Source of the DNA: Pegea sp. RAD2-039
Taxonomy: Eukaryota > Chordata > Thaliacea > Salpida > Salpidae
DNA length: 64,000 nt
Reading direction: 5' to 3'
NCBI GenBank assembly: GCA_034620365.1
Contig: JAQGEQ010000179.1
Span: forward strand, 496,001 to 560,000
In this document: positions 12,929-26,431 of the stretch, in pieces
How positions within the stretch are numbered: the first letter of the stretch is position 1
Layout of the letters: the number at the start of each line of letters is the position of its first letter
Notes under the pieces: model-generated
The model's database searches: none
Told to the model about the DNA's origin: nothing
The model's input: only the letters and a program-made list of their open reading frames with translations
Made by a program: the position numbers and the translations under genes

Positions 12929-14111
12929 TGTGATACAAATTATTATTATTATCGTGATATCTATTATCTATAAAATGATAATTCTAACATGCTTAAAAAT
13001 CTATACTTGATATCTATGATCTGTAAATAAGTATATTTAGTTTGAATTTGTATGTTATTTTAAGGTTCTTATAATCTTAAATCGAACAAAATATTTTTGC
13101 TTTCAAACAAATGCAACTTTTACTTTAAATAGTTACTAGATTGCGTAAGAAATTATTTTACTGTCACTTTTAACGACGTTTATTTATAAGATAAAAACAT
13201 CAAATATATTAAAGTAAAACTTTAAAAATAATTATAAAAATTGTTTGATTGAATTATCGTAAAAAACGTAACTCCATAAAACTCTAAGATAATAAAAGTA
13301 TGTAAGACATATCTAAATATGATACAGGTAAAAACAAATGCAAATATTTTCGTGAACTTTTTGCGGATATTTTTGTAAACGCATCGTTGATTCAAGTCTT
13401 TGAATAAATTTTCAGTAAAATATTTCGAAGACTGAAATTATTTTGTTGGCATAAAATATATAAGTACAAAATATTTTTAAAACATCCTTAAAAAATTGCT
13501 TGAATCCAAATGAAAACTGAAGATAGAAAATATAAGTTCATCTCATTAAAAGAAGAGAGAGGTAAATTGTAGACAACAATAATATAATAGTGGGCTTAAT
13601 GATTACAATTTTCTTATAAAAAAGTTCTTTTTCTCATTTAATTGGGCTTTGTCATTTATAAGTATACTCCTTGAATAGACTTTGCAGCTATACTTTTGTA
13701 TATTTTGGAAGCCATTTTTGTAATGTAAAAATAACATTTTAGTTTAAAATATACGGTACAACAATTACATGAAAAAAACTCTAAACAATATATTTGGCTT
13801 TGTACTTCTAGCCATTAATCATTTCAAATAAAAATTTTTGAAATCCATATTTATATTAGGACGAGTTATAAATCTTAACTGCGCAAGTTCAACGTAAATT
13901 TATCTTCTATAATAAAAAGTGTTGTCATAGCTTTTATCATTAACACAAAACTAATGATTTATTATTGTTAAAGCTGTAATAGAAAACCTCTCTTTGATAG
14001 AAAATAATTCTGGTGACAATAAGTCAGCCTAGTTTTTAACTTTTGTTCTTTCATTGATTTTGTTAGAAAGTAGAAATCTGATCCCTAAATTGATAAGAAA
14101 GTTTGCTTTAG

Positions 14112-14126
14112 CATTCCAATGGAATG
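14112..14126. promoter_or_regulatory. Inverted pair of TEAD-type CATTCCA motifs
   Basis: CATTCCA followed by one base and then TGGAATG: two M-CAT/TEAD consensus sequences in perfect inverted orientation, in a stretch otherwise poor in C and G. The motif is seen; its use as a binding site is inferred. Confidence 0.2.
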
Positions 14127-16479
14127 ATTAAACTTACAAAGAACAACTTTAGGAAATTCCTTGTTTATCTTATTATTTCATCAAAGATTTTTTATAATAA
14201 ATTTTTAATGTTTATTTTATAGGTACCTTAGAAGAAAAATATGATCTCTTTTTTAAATGTTCTAATCATAATTTCGTATAAAAGTATTTATAGAATTAAA
14301 ACCAAAACGTTGAAACAAAAAATTGATATCTTCAGTTTGCTACCTTTTTCTTAATCTCATATAATCATTTAGATAAAACCAAAACTTGTTACAATTCTTT
14401 TTTGTAAAAAAAAAGAAAGATTAACGGTTGCTGCAAGTTTAAATCTATAAATTTTATACAGTAAATAGTAAATTTAGAAACAAAAACTCTGTGATATTTT
14501 ATATAAGTTTATTCTCATTTTGAAGTATTTTCAAGAGAATAGATGAAGAGAGTTTGTTATTTACTTTTTGCTGATACTTAGAGTTAGGTTTTAAGAAACA
14601 TCTTCATAATCTGAACATCTCTTCTAACACTCAATCAGTAAATAATCTGATAATTTAATGATTCATTTTTGTTTAACAGTTAAGAAGTTTATAGCTGCAA
14701 AGGAATCCCGAACACTTGGTTGAAATAAATAAACAAAAAGCTAAGATTCCTTAGTTGTGCGAAAAAAGTGTTGCTGCTAGCAGCCTGCAATTAAGAACTT
14801 TCCAGTTACTTGAAAATAAAACATTTTTGCACAAAAGGTCTCTTACTCTTAAATGGTAAAGTATTAGAATTATATTTAGGATAGCCAAACCCACATAAGT
14901 TTGGCGTTCACTGGTTTGAAATAAAACTAGTTTTGCAAAATATTCTTGAAAATTTACCTATATGCTTGTAATACAAAATAAAAAAGCACTTTCATAAGTT
15001 GATGAAAATAAAAATAAATTAGTATTTAATAATTATATGATGATTTATTTTTGTCCTGCAAATATAATTACCAAAACTTACCCAATAAAAACTTGTAACT
15101 TTTGCTTACATTAAAAAAACAGAAAAAATAAATCCACTTTCTTACTAATATTGTTGGAAAATTGTATAATATTTTTTCAATTATAAGTGAAATAAATAAT
15201 ATAACCTTTCAACTAAATATAACTATACAAAATGCTTTTAGATAAGTTAAACCTTTTCTATAGTAAGTAAAAGTAATTTTTTATAACAACTTACTGATAA
15301 AATAAATAAAATTTATCTAACATTTATTTTAATTTTTTTTATTGTAAATGAATAAAACGATTTTATTTTAAAAGCTTAAAAGTGAAACCAAAAACCTGAA
15401 GAAACATTTCAATTACTACTTTTCTGACTGAACTGAAAGTTACACAACAGACTAGTCGTACAAAAAACTGCTGGTGTCAGCCAATACATCGTTTACTCCT
15501 TTTTTAATGTTTTGCAACTTTTTTTGTTAAAAAATACAAAATGGCCGAATTTTGATGTTACTGAAGGTACTAGTTATTATTGTCACACAAACTTATGATA
15601 TATTTTACAAATTTCGTCCAATATTATAAGTTGTCAAACTACTTTTCAGTTTATTTTATTATTACTTTTTGGCTTTCTGATAAATCTTATTTTTTCAGAA
15701 ATTAATTTTGGCACTAACAAAAAGTCTTGATACAAAACCTTTTAAAAATTTGACTTTCGTAAAACCTCAAAACTGCATTTTAGGTGTGGCTTAAAGTTTA
15801 AAGATCTTTTAAGCTTTTTTACTCAAAAATCATGACTAGGAGAGAAGAACTGGATACCTCGCTTATTTTTCCTTGTTCATTGAAATCTTAAAGATTTAAA
15901 TTGATAAAAAGTTATTTATTTCAAAAATAAAACTTTTATTTATTAAATTAATTAAATGACACGAAAAATAAATTTTAAATGTTGTTATGTTTGTTGAAAA
16001 AATAAAGTAAATCAATGAGCCTCTTACTTTTATCGTTACTACTTCATGAATTTGATATCCCTGAAAATATACGTCAATGATAAATGCTGACCTGCTAAAA
16101 AAACGTCACAGTGTAAATAATGATTCATTTTGTTGTAGACGATTAAAAATCAGCTTAGTTGTATCGATTGAAGGATTATAAGATTATATTGATAGAGTTT
16201 TTATCGGATTATCATAGAATATTATCAAAAAAATCCACAGGGTCAAATTTAAATCGCTAATTGATAAATTTTCTTAAAACATTTGCTATGAATAGAAAGT
16301 TTCCAAAAAATAAGTTTTTATTTTTCAGTTACTTAAAAAATAACAAAAATTTTCAGCATTTAGCCGATAGTGACACGGATAATATAAAATCCAATTATAA
16401 AAGCTAGCTCTAGCGCTCAATTGAAGTACGTCAAAATATTGAATGTAAGATACGAGTACCATATAGGTTTACATAAATG

Positions 16480-17540
16480 AAAATAACGTGACGTTCTTCT
16501 AATCTTCAGTGAGTCGCGAAAAACGTAAGAAGATGGTATAACAGAGAGTTAAAAGGGATCATCGTGATAGGGTTGGGTACAATCACGACAGGTAACTGCG
16601 TGGAGACAAGCAATAGAAGTTTTTCTTTTGTTTTCATCTCATTCACAATGTGCAGTTTAAGAAACCAGATTATACCACTTCAAGTCACTGGGCCTTTTTT
16701 GATTTAGAGCCAAAGTAGTCGCACAATAGAGTGTTGTATTGGAAGCGGTATTTCTTGATGTGTCGATTGTAAAAGCGAAAAGCGGAAAGTACCTGCGACA
16801 ATAAAGTGTCTCGAGGTTTTGTTTCTTTTCTTGTTGAAGTATTAGATGCCAAGTAATCTATCACAAGTAAATAAAAGCTCATATCTTATCGTCTTCAATT
16901 ATACCCAGCTCTCACGAATTATTTGTGATCTGTATAAATCTCAAAGATATCTTCTCTCAGAGATTTCCGACTCTGCATAAGAACTCTTTTGAGCTCTAAA
17001 TTTATTTAAAATAAAAATTTCCTTTTTGAAGTGTCTCTGACGTCATTCTCCTACCGACGTCGCAGCATTACAAAGTTTTGAGCTGAAGCAAAATGCAAAT
17101 TCAGTGAGTATCTACAACACCAGTGAGTACTTCAACTTGTTTATCGGGATCCAGGCGCTTGCGTGAGAGGGTAGTAGATAATTGTTACTACTTTAAAGGT
17201 TGTCATGCCGACGAAATTACAAGTAACAGGCTTCAGTGCTGGAAATATGACACTGGTAAGCTTCTAATCGAGAATGACTGTGATGTTAGCGGCAGTGATA
17301 AGGCCAATTTACGGCATCGCTCTTGGTGGGGTCGAATGATTTGGCGCCAAGGTGAAGTAGAAAGAGTAGATAAAAATATCTTTAAATCTGATTGCTACAC
17401 CACAAACTGCTGATCGGATGAGAGTGCTTCCGACATGATCTGGTGAAGTTTTAATGTTGTTCGTATAAAGCCTGAGTCTTGAGCTGGCTGAGAAAATATT
17501 TGGTTTTCTAATGATAGCGAACAACTGTGATGTTACTCTT
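16480..17540. promoter_or_regulatory. GC-richer putative promoter/enhancer island
   Basis: About 1 kb of higher GC flanked by very AT-rich DNA. It contains TGACGTCA (17038-17045), a second ACGT core a few bases on (CCGACGTCGC), the POU octamer ATGCAAAT (17093-17100) and several CpGs. On the minus strand a possible 5' leader ends in TCGCAG|GTACTT near 16795, a plausible donor for a noncoding first exon of the gene starting at 12928. Open frames at 17123-17413 (plus), 16685-16882 and 17309-17524 (minus) carry no recognisable domain. I lean to a regulatory region or first exon, not a protein gene. Confidence 0.4.
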
Positions 17541-20500
17541 AAAATTCTGATGGTAATCTTAATTTGTTGAGCTTCTTGCTTATTAGAATTTAAAATTTAA
17601 TTTAGTTTCTATTTTTAGTTTCGGCTATTTTTATAAAAAAATGTTGCAGTTTGTCAAAATATTAGTTTTAATACTCGAATCAACAAGTTATGCAAAGTTT
17701 TACTGGTTTTCAAACATCAAACTGGTGGTTGAAATAAATGTACAAAACTGTTTTTGCTGAGAAAATAAGTGTTATGTCCTTTGTGAGAGACATAAGTTCA
17801 AGGTAATAAGGGATTATCTTTTAAACTTAGAGATTTTGTATCTTTATCTCACATAACCTTGCCACTTTATGATCTTACTGCCTAGTTTCATCCGATTTTT
17901 TAGGATTAACTCACGGATTTTCACTTTTTGAAGGGAACTTAATAATCGAAGATAAAAGAAAACAGAAACAAAAAATCTTTCATGATTAGTTTTTAGCTTG
18001 TGGTAAGAATTTAAGCTTAAATCAGGGTTGTTACAAACTAGCAAGCTTTGTTTAAGACACATTTTACAAGTTTGCTGATTAATATGAAACATGAAAAAGA
18101 AAATTTTAAATATTTGTAAAGTTATTGAAGCATACAAAGTTGAATACTTTAAATGCCTACAAACTATATTGTAATCTTTTCACATAGTTTACAATTTATT
18201 TAGAATGTTTTTTTTGACTAATCATGTTTTTGTTGTAAAAGAATGAGATTTAACGTACACCATTTAAATAGTTTGTAAGTACTTAAAATAACTTATAATT
18301 ATTTTAATTGTTAAATTTATTTTATAGAATTTTCTAACGAGTTTTTGACGCTGAATATTTAGCAAAAATTTTTATAATTGTTTGAAAGTTGTTCGTGGTA
18401 ATAACTAAATTAACTAATTGTTCAAGAATATTTTGAAAAAGTATATTTTTAAGAATTAACTACTTTTTTTAAGCATTATGTTATCTATGTTATATAACTA
18501 TCTTCAAAGCATTTTTATAATGCAAAAAATTGTTATAAAAGTTATTTAATAATTTACCTATTAATCTAATGGTTCTGGTTTTCTGTAATTTCACAACAAT
18601 TTTTTGAATAAAATAGGTTTTTAGGATCGATGTATAGTTTGAATCTTTTAAAAGTCAAGTTTCAATATTTAGTTCTCATTTGTGAGTTTTTTTTTCTCTC
18701 GAGTAGTGATAATGTCCAGTGTCGACTAAATTTCGGGTCAATTATATTTTTTAGAGCTTTTAACTTTTGTATATAAATTTTATACTGTTAGAAATGATAA
18801 CAGCCTTAAATATGATTTTTTTTGAAAGCAAGTTTTGGATACATTTATGCTTAAAATTGATTACAAGTTGCTAGAGAACTATAATGTATTTATCGTCGAT
18901 TATAGTAAAATATTAACATTAAATTTTAATCGCGTATTATGTGGTATCTATTACTAGTTAAATTACTAGTTAGTAATTATAGCAATAAACTTGATAATAT
19001 AGAATATTTGAAGTAAATGTAATTGAAAATTTATATGCAACTGAAAAAAATAGTTGACAATCATTACTTTATATCTTGTTTAAAATTATTTGGAACACAT
19101 TTTATTTAAAGTAATGAAATATTGATTCGTAATAAATGTTATTATAATCAAGTTTTAGTTAAAAGCTGAGTCCTTATCTTTTTATTATTTCAATTAAAGA
19201 ATTTCTTTGCTTTCAAATAAGAAACTTTCATTATATTTCTTTATGATTTTTACAATTCAGTTTTAACCAACAAATTTAAAGGACTAAATTTATGTCAATG
19301 TAAAGACTCATTATTATAAACTCTAAAAGCATTTTCATTTATATAGTTGCCTTGAAATAACAAAAGCATTTGTTCACAACTGATTATTGTCTTACCTTAG
19401 TTTCTCTCTGAATAAAAGAAAAGCAAAAATCAAAGATACCAGCCCGATAATAACAATTATGCCTTCACAATAACGGCAGGTAACAATAGAAGAGATACTA
19501 AAGCACTCGTCTTATACTTGTCACTAAGCGCGCAAAAGACCCCCCACTAAGCAGACGTAAGATTTAAACTCACCCCCAAAATACAGTTTATAAAGTGTTT
19601 GCTGACAAATTACGATCTATTCAAAGTTTTGTTCATTTTTAGAAATTAACAAACTATTTTTTAAACTAATTAGAAACCAGTAAATTGTATTTTAAAGTCA
19701 GATTGTTGGTATAAAAAACGCTTACAATAAAATATCATATTAATTATAAAAATTGCTGCCAGTCAAGAATCACAAAAGTTGTTTATAACAAGCAATTAAG
19801 ACTAAGGTGTATATTCTGTATAATTGTAATATTTTTTTTCCATACATAGAAATTTTCTGATATAAAACAAATAATCTTTTTAAAGTAAATGCAGTGTATT
19901 CATTTAAAATATCGACAAGGACTACTTTATTCGTTTCATTGAAGATTGTTTATTCAATAAAAATATATTTGGAACACTGATTAGTTGTTATCAAAACTTT
20001 GTTATAAAAATGTAGCAAAATTCTCTGTCAATAAGTTGGTTATTCACAAACAAAACAGCTGATCAATTATTTCGAGGACGCAAAAATGATTATAATAAAA
20101 ATTAAAACTTTTAAGTCTACAGCAAAATATTTTAGTAATCAGTCTTATCTAATTTAAATAAATCTGAATCAGCTTAAAATTTTTAATAAAAACAAACTAG
20201 AAACTTTTCTTCAAGATTAGTTTTTGCTTGATGGTTATTTTAAGTATATAAATTATTTCTTTACTACTGATTAATCAAACCTCATGTTAACATGTAACTT
20301 AAGTATGTCAAAAAATCGAATATTTAATTTGATACATTAATTTGTTAAAGATTTATACTTGAGTATTTTTGTTGATTACTTTGGCAAGCATCATGTTCAA
20401 AACTCTTATTTTGAAGATTGTTACATTAAAATATCATAAAGTAAAAAATAAGCTGTTGAAATAAATGTTCAGAAAACTTAAAATTTACTCAACGACGAAA

Positions 20501-21137
20501 CTGAAATAATAATTAAACTAATTCGTTTACGCCTAGTTCTACATCATTTTTGTGAAGTCACTAGAAAATTAACTATATTCAAAGGATTATTAGCTTAACA
20601 TTTGAATTAATTTAAAGTAATGAATAACTTTTTTAATCCCTAAAAGTGATTTTAATTTGACACCATAATTTACCTGTCACTTCTTCTGTATCTCTAAAGT
20701 AAAAATAGAATTATAGAAAGTTTTCAGAATCAATAGTTTTGAAAAAGTTGAAATATTGAAGTATATGGTTGAGGTTTTGTGTGAAAGGGAATTTACATGC
20801 AATTAGCTTCACATCACTGCATGTGGCTGAAATGCGAACGAAATTTTGTCAAAATTATGAGGTTCTTCTGATTAAGTTAAAAAAGTAAAACATTTATTTT
20901 ATTAAAAATAAATCAAACAAGACTCTTTTTGAAATCTTTAAACCTATTGTTGTAGTTTTAAATTTTAGAAGTGATCAAATGAAAGAAATATGTTCTAATA
21001 TCTAAGTCTTCCATTTCTGAACTTCAAGACTTTTATTAGAAAAAAAACGAAAAATAAAAGCAGAATTAATTGATGAGCAGCAAAAAATGATTTCATTTTT
21101 CAAAATTAAATGAAAAGAAGATTGAGAGATATAAATA

Positions 21138-24100
21138 TCAGATCAGACCATTCTCTGTTTCCGTTTCCAATTGTTCTTCTTCTGAAATAATTAATAAATT
21201 TCAAATCAATATATCTCAAAAAACCGATTAAAAATCTGATGATCTCACTTTTATCTGATGATTGATCTTCTTTTGTTTGAGAATCAGGTGAGCTAATAGA
21301 AGTTTGACTAAAAACAGTAAATATTAGTTGTTAAATACTGAAATCAGAAAATTAATTTGTTGAAACGAAAAACAAAAGTCTTAGAATATAAAATAGACAA
21401 CTAACCAATCCTGCTTGAAAATAGAAGTAGATTTTTGAAGTGGCAATTTTCGTGTCCAAGGTCTCAGTAGCCTATTGGTAGAACCAACAAATAAGAATGA
21501 ATAAAATCCATAGGGTGAAAGAGAGACTAATCTGTAGAAATTAAACAGTTTCCATTTATAATTTAGCTGAAAACCAACTACATCTATAAAAAATAGTAAA
21601 AGCTTTTTTGTGTGTCTGACAATAAACTCAATTGAACTCACCTTGAAATGTTTAGTGAAGAATACAACTTTTCACAGTAATAATTATCCACTAAATAAAA
21701 AAACAAAACCTTTGATATGAGAGGTTTTTATGAATTAGATTAAAAATAAACAAACAATTACCTTCAGCAAGAAAAGGTTCATTCAGCAAACGATCGAAAA
21801 AAACTGTTGATTTTAAATACTAAAAAAGAAATTAAACAAAATTACAAACAAGTTTGGTTAGCTAAATGTCTGTTTTTAGGGTTAAAAATAATAATTATAA
21901 GTCATAGATTAAAAAAACAGACATTTGCTTGCAGTTGAGACAAATAATCTAGGAACCTTGTTTTTGTCGATAAGAGAAAACTCTGAAGCTCTCATAAATT
22001 TGAAATACGAACGGATTTGGTTGAGAACACTTTCTTCATCAGACTAAAATTCAACAAAATAAGTAGATATAAGAAATAAAGTTGATGTGATTACGTTCTC
22101 TAAACGATAAGGAAATTTTGTCAATAAAAATGGGGATAAGCCCAAAGCTAACTCCGGAAAGCAATCCGTAAGAGAAATAAGATCCCAGAAGAGATCATTG
22201 AGACTATGAGCTTCCTGGTTGTAATTAGTCATCAGTTGATAGATTTGATTTAATTTTTTGTGTAAGTTTCTTGAAGTAAATAAATAGTCTATTCTGCAGA
22301 AAAAGATATAAAGAAAGAAGATCAAATAAGCAACAATTAGATGATACCTGCCGATAAAAGAAGTTGAAAATGTTTTAATACATTTTTCTGTCGAGTTCCA
22401 ATTATACGGAACCAACTCAATTTCATCTTCCATCATTTTGAGAACATTTTGGTAAGTTTGAACGAAATCTGCTTTTCCAACTTGATCTTCATGGCTTAAA
22501 ACAAATCAGTCAAATAAAGAAGATCTTCACACCCAAACACTTACAGATGAGGATTACATTGAACTATTTTCTTGTATCTTCTTCTTCGTCTGCTTAAAGG
22601 AATATCAAAATGTTGATACAATTTAGAGTGAGAAGAAATTTTGAGATTGCTGTCATCCGATGGAACTTCACATATCGTTAGTGCCTATTACATATGGTTC
22701 AATTACGAATTGAATAAATCGTCCAATCAGAATACTACCTTTACAAGGACATCTTCATTTGGATTGTTTAGTAGTTTCTTCAAATGAAATGGTTAGAAAA
22801 TTTTTTGAATTTTTAACAAACGAACAAATTAAAAGTGAAATTCTAAGCGAATAATCTTGTTGAAGAAATCAAATAAACTGAAAAACTAACACAAAAAAGA
22901 AAACTGATGCTGACGAAAATAAACCTGACACTAAGCTTTCGGATTCGCCTGATAAAATGTAAAATTAGAAATTGAAACTATTAGAGTTGAAATGAAATAA
23001 ACAATTTCAAACAAACAGAATTTCACCTGTCGTGTTTCATCGACTCTCGCTACAATCGTGGTGTCTAGAAGAAGCAAATTAGTTGCAGCAGAAGAGTTAA
23101 TTAACAGGTTTCAACTTACTTGCGTTTGCGTGCTGACGAACAGGAGCACGACGAATTTTATCAACTCTAACATGACTCTGAATCTTTGCTAACCAATTAG
23201 GAACACTTCGACGTTTCATGAAAGTGACATCATCTTTGAAAGAGAGGTTTGGATTCAAAGTGATATCGGATTGACTCAAAGTCGGCAGTTGAGGGAGGAT
23301 GTTAAAATGATGAAATTGATAAATTGAATTCTCTTCATCAGGTGATATGTTACAACAGTAGTAGACGCGACGCATTAATTTCTTCGGACATCTAGCGGGC
23401 ATTAAATACTTCGAGATGAGCGCGTATTTGGGCCAGGCACTATTCCGAAGTTGGTGAAGACCAAAAATAAGAAGTCTGTTGAAGACCAAAGATTAAAATT
23501 AAATAAGATTTCGAGAAGATGACTGACGCGTCCTCATTTTTGGTCATCAAAGCGGCCTTTGAGAGTTTTTTAGGTCCTGGAGCATAATGGGGAAGAAGAG
23601 AGCTGAATTGGAAAATTGAAGATCTAGCCATTATTCTTCCGATATTATCAGGGATTGGTTGATTCACGATCGGATGCTTTTTATCTTTCGTTAATGAACT
23701 GAAAACATTTTTTTCTAATTTCACTAATTTCTGACATATTCAAAGAAAATTACTAGATGTCATTTGTAGATTGATTTACTTCTGGGATCTCCATTTCAGT
23801 AATACTGATCGCTTCATCGAGTCCTGGAGGATGGAAGAAGGACACGCAATCATCGTTCTTTTCGCACATATTTGTGTCTCCCAACATCTTCAGCTCCTGA
23901 TGATTCGATCACAATTCTAATCTTTGTTAAAACATTAGCAAGCTTTTGAACCTTCAAATAAACTGAAGACATTTCTTCTTCCTCTTTCAAATACTCGTGA
24001 TTCCGACAAAGAAGATTTGTCTGTGTGAGTAGCTGCACAAAAAAGTTGAAGCAACAAAAGTAGTAGTAAGTGGGAAGCTAGTACTAGCAGAATAAGCCGA

Positions 24101-26431
24101 TAAGAAAGAAGGCCCAGAAGAAACATGTGAAATAGAACGCCTGAGTTTATAAGACGTTCAGATATCTGAATGAAAAAACTTCAGGACAGTCCCTGAAGTG
24201 AATCCCTTGCGGGTGAACTATCAAAGTATATCGATAATGATAACCCTCATCAATAACCGGGAAAACACTAACAAATAGCTAAGATTTAAATATACGCAAG
24301 AAGAACCAGATGAATGAAAAGGCAGCCAAGATAACGACAACATCTTTTGGAAATTGAGTTTTTTTTTAGGATATTCTAGGATTTCCGGCTGCAATAATTG
24401 AAATTCTGAATTACCTGAATATGTTGAAGCATCTGGATCACCAACATATCTTGCTGTGTTCGTGTGAACGCGAAGCTCTTGATGGTTGATTTAAGAGTCG
24501 GGCGTTTCGATACTATCCCTTCAGGGATGATTTGTTGTGACATTAGAAGACGTCTTACAACTTTACCTTTCCCATCATTAACTAATAACTTTCCCAGTAC
24601 ACTAATAGAAGATTAAAATAATTATTTGCATAAGATTGATAAATGATGATCACCAGTCACGGTCGATTAATAAATCATCTGGAGACAGTTTGTAGGGCGA
24701 CTTATCAACCTGGTCATCATCTTCATTTTGATCAACTGATCTTTCTTCTGATTCTTTTTCATCTGCTGCTTCTTTTTTATTCTCGTCTGAAGATTTTTCG
24801 TTTTTATCTTCTTCTGTAGGTGATTCCCCTTTTTCATTCATCCTGATTTCATTCATCCTGATTTCATTCATATCTAGCATCAAGTCATCAAGCAACCCAT
24901 TCAGTTCACTATCCGAAATCTACAAAACGAGACAATTCACATCAATTCAAGAACTGATCAGACGGACCTACAGCTTGATTTTTTAACGTTTGTAAATCAT
25001 TCATAGTATCATAATCAGGATCTTTCAAAGGATCATCAGGATCTTTGTCAGTCTTGTATTTAAAATATTTCCGGTTTTTTGGTACTTCAAGAGCTTTATA
25101 AAGTAATTTCAATTAAACTTTTCTCTATAGAATAACTTTATCATCACATACAAGGATCTAATTTAATTTCAGCTAACCATTCTTCGTATTCTTCATCATC
25201 ATGTAAACACAATTTGTCAGCATCTAAAGTAGCTAAAGGTGCCTTCGACCTGATCACAAATATTAGTTACAGCAAAAACAAACTACAAACAAACCTTGTT
25301 CTTTGAGCTACTATATCTGAATCAAAACCTAAACAAATCAATATTTCTATTAATTTGTATCAATTTTTAAAAATCACTTAAACAAATTTACTTTGATCTT
25401 CAGGAAAAAATTCATCAATTAATAATTGATCTTCAAAGCCCGCTCCTTCAACCTACAAGAATATGATTAAAAGTTCAATTTTTGTAATTAGCAAAACTAA
25501 AACTGACTTTTGAGGTGCAGGATGAGTGTTCTTGAGAAGAATTTTGAGGAAGATAGTCATCATCTTCTTCTTCATCATCATCAAAAGGCAAATCTAAAAT
25601 TGTTTTTTTCTAAAATAAAAAAAGTTTATAAAAACTATGATAAAACACGTTCCAGGTCATCAAATGCTATAAATTAATTTAATGAAAGTTTCTCTCACTT
25701 TCGAGTCACTTTCAATCTTTTTATTCAACTTTTTTCCTTTTTGCTTAGTTTTATCCTATAAAGCAAATAAATAGAAATCATTACTAAATAGTTTAGAAGC
25801 AATCATAGTTTCAAGTCTTAAAAAATTAAACTGATACTTTTACATACTAATTTCAATTAAGAAATAATATACGAGAGCCTTAATAAAAACCTTTTGAATA
25901 ATTTTTTTTCCCACTTTTCTCAGACCATCATCATTAAGAATTAACTAAAAGCAAACTTTTCTTATAAAAATAATTATGATTCTAAATATGAAAATACCTT
26001 AACAACATTTAAAATATTTGATTTTTCAACTCCAAGCTTTAAAATTTTTTCTTGAAGATCAGAATCAACTGAATGAACTGAAGTTTTACCTTAAAATTCA
26101 TGATAAGAAAAGGTAAATTAAATAAGTATAGAAAGTATAATAAAATATTGGTTATATAAATAAATAACTAACTATGGGTATGATTGAAATTTTATTAAAG
26201 CATATAATAGTGAAGAATTGTTAAGAATATATCTCAATATTCAAGTAAAAAACTTGATGAAAAAAATGTTGTTTAAATATTTAGCTAATAATGTATCTAT
26301 GAATATTTTATTAAGCATATGCCTCTTGGAGATTTCCTAGGTAAATTTTCTTCCATTGGATTTGATGATGAAGGTATATTTTTTGGGGATCCAGAGTTTT
26401 GCTCCCTTTTATTCAGCTTTCTTCTTTTCAT
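21138..26431 (-). CDS. GON4L: GON4-like chromatin co-repressor (GON4L / udu family), 26 exons
   Basis: GON4L is a nuclear co-repressor reported to act with YY1, SIN3 and HDAC1 and needed for cell division and blood or gonad development. My model gives 972 residues, all splice phases consistent. Family features in order: basic start MKRRKLNKRE; a helix resembling the human LTAVNVRNILHEVI segment (KLGVEKSNILNVVK, about 55-68); acidic stretches; RTRSKAPL (about 169) then the DDEEYEEWL block; DPDYDTMNDL before an acidic region (about 240-331); MLQHIQLLTQTNLL (about 388); the Myb-like block LLIFGLHQL...LISKYLMPARCPKKLMRR (about 526-560); and late helical PAH-like exons. The C-terminus is acidic (ETETENGLI) and I see no C-terminal SANT domain. 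Key exon ends: 26323-26431, 25998-26089, 24654-24919, 23952-24032, 23754-23896, 23120-23475, 22095-22293, 21138-21181. Introns near 23.7 and 23.9 kb are about 55 bases. Exon 1 seems to use a GC donor. Confidence 0.9.

Larger units (their letters stand above)
12929..21137. other. 8.2 kb AT-rich intergenic interval
   Basis: It separates the start of the Gln/Asn-rich gene (12928) from the 3' end of the GON4-like gene (21138). No exon of a known family seen. GC-richer patches occur at about 16430-17540, which has a CRE and an octamer, and at 19490-19580. It should contain the promoter of the minus-strand gene starting at 12928. Confidence 0.45.

Noticed and set aside
22925-22975. Candidate extra GON4-like exon after TTTTATCAG
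   Set aside because: It introduces a stop in phase 0; direct splicing from 23027 to 22777 is in phase on both sides.
23850-23951. Open extension VQKLANVLTKIRIV after the GON4-like exon ending at 23952
   Set aside because: Human GON4L has FLKELG here; splicing out the 55-base segment 23897-23951 restores LKELKML and the next conserved block, so the open extension is intronic.
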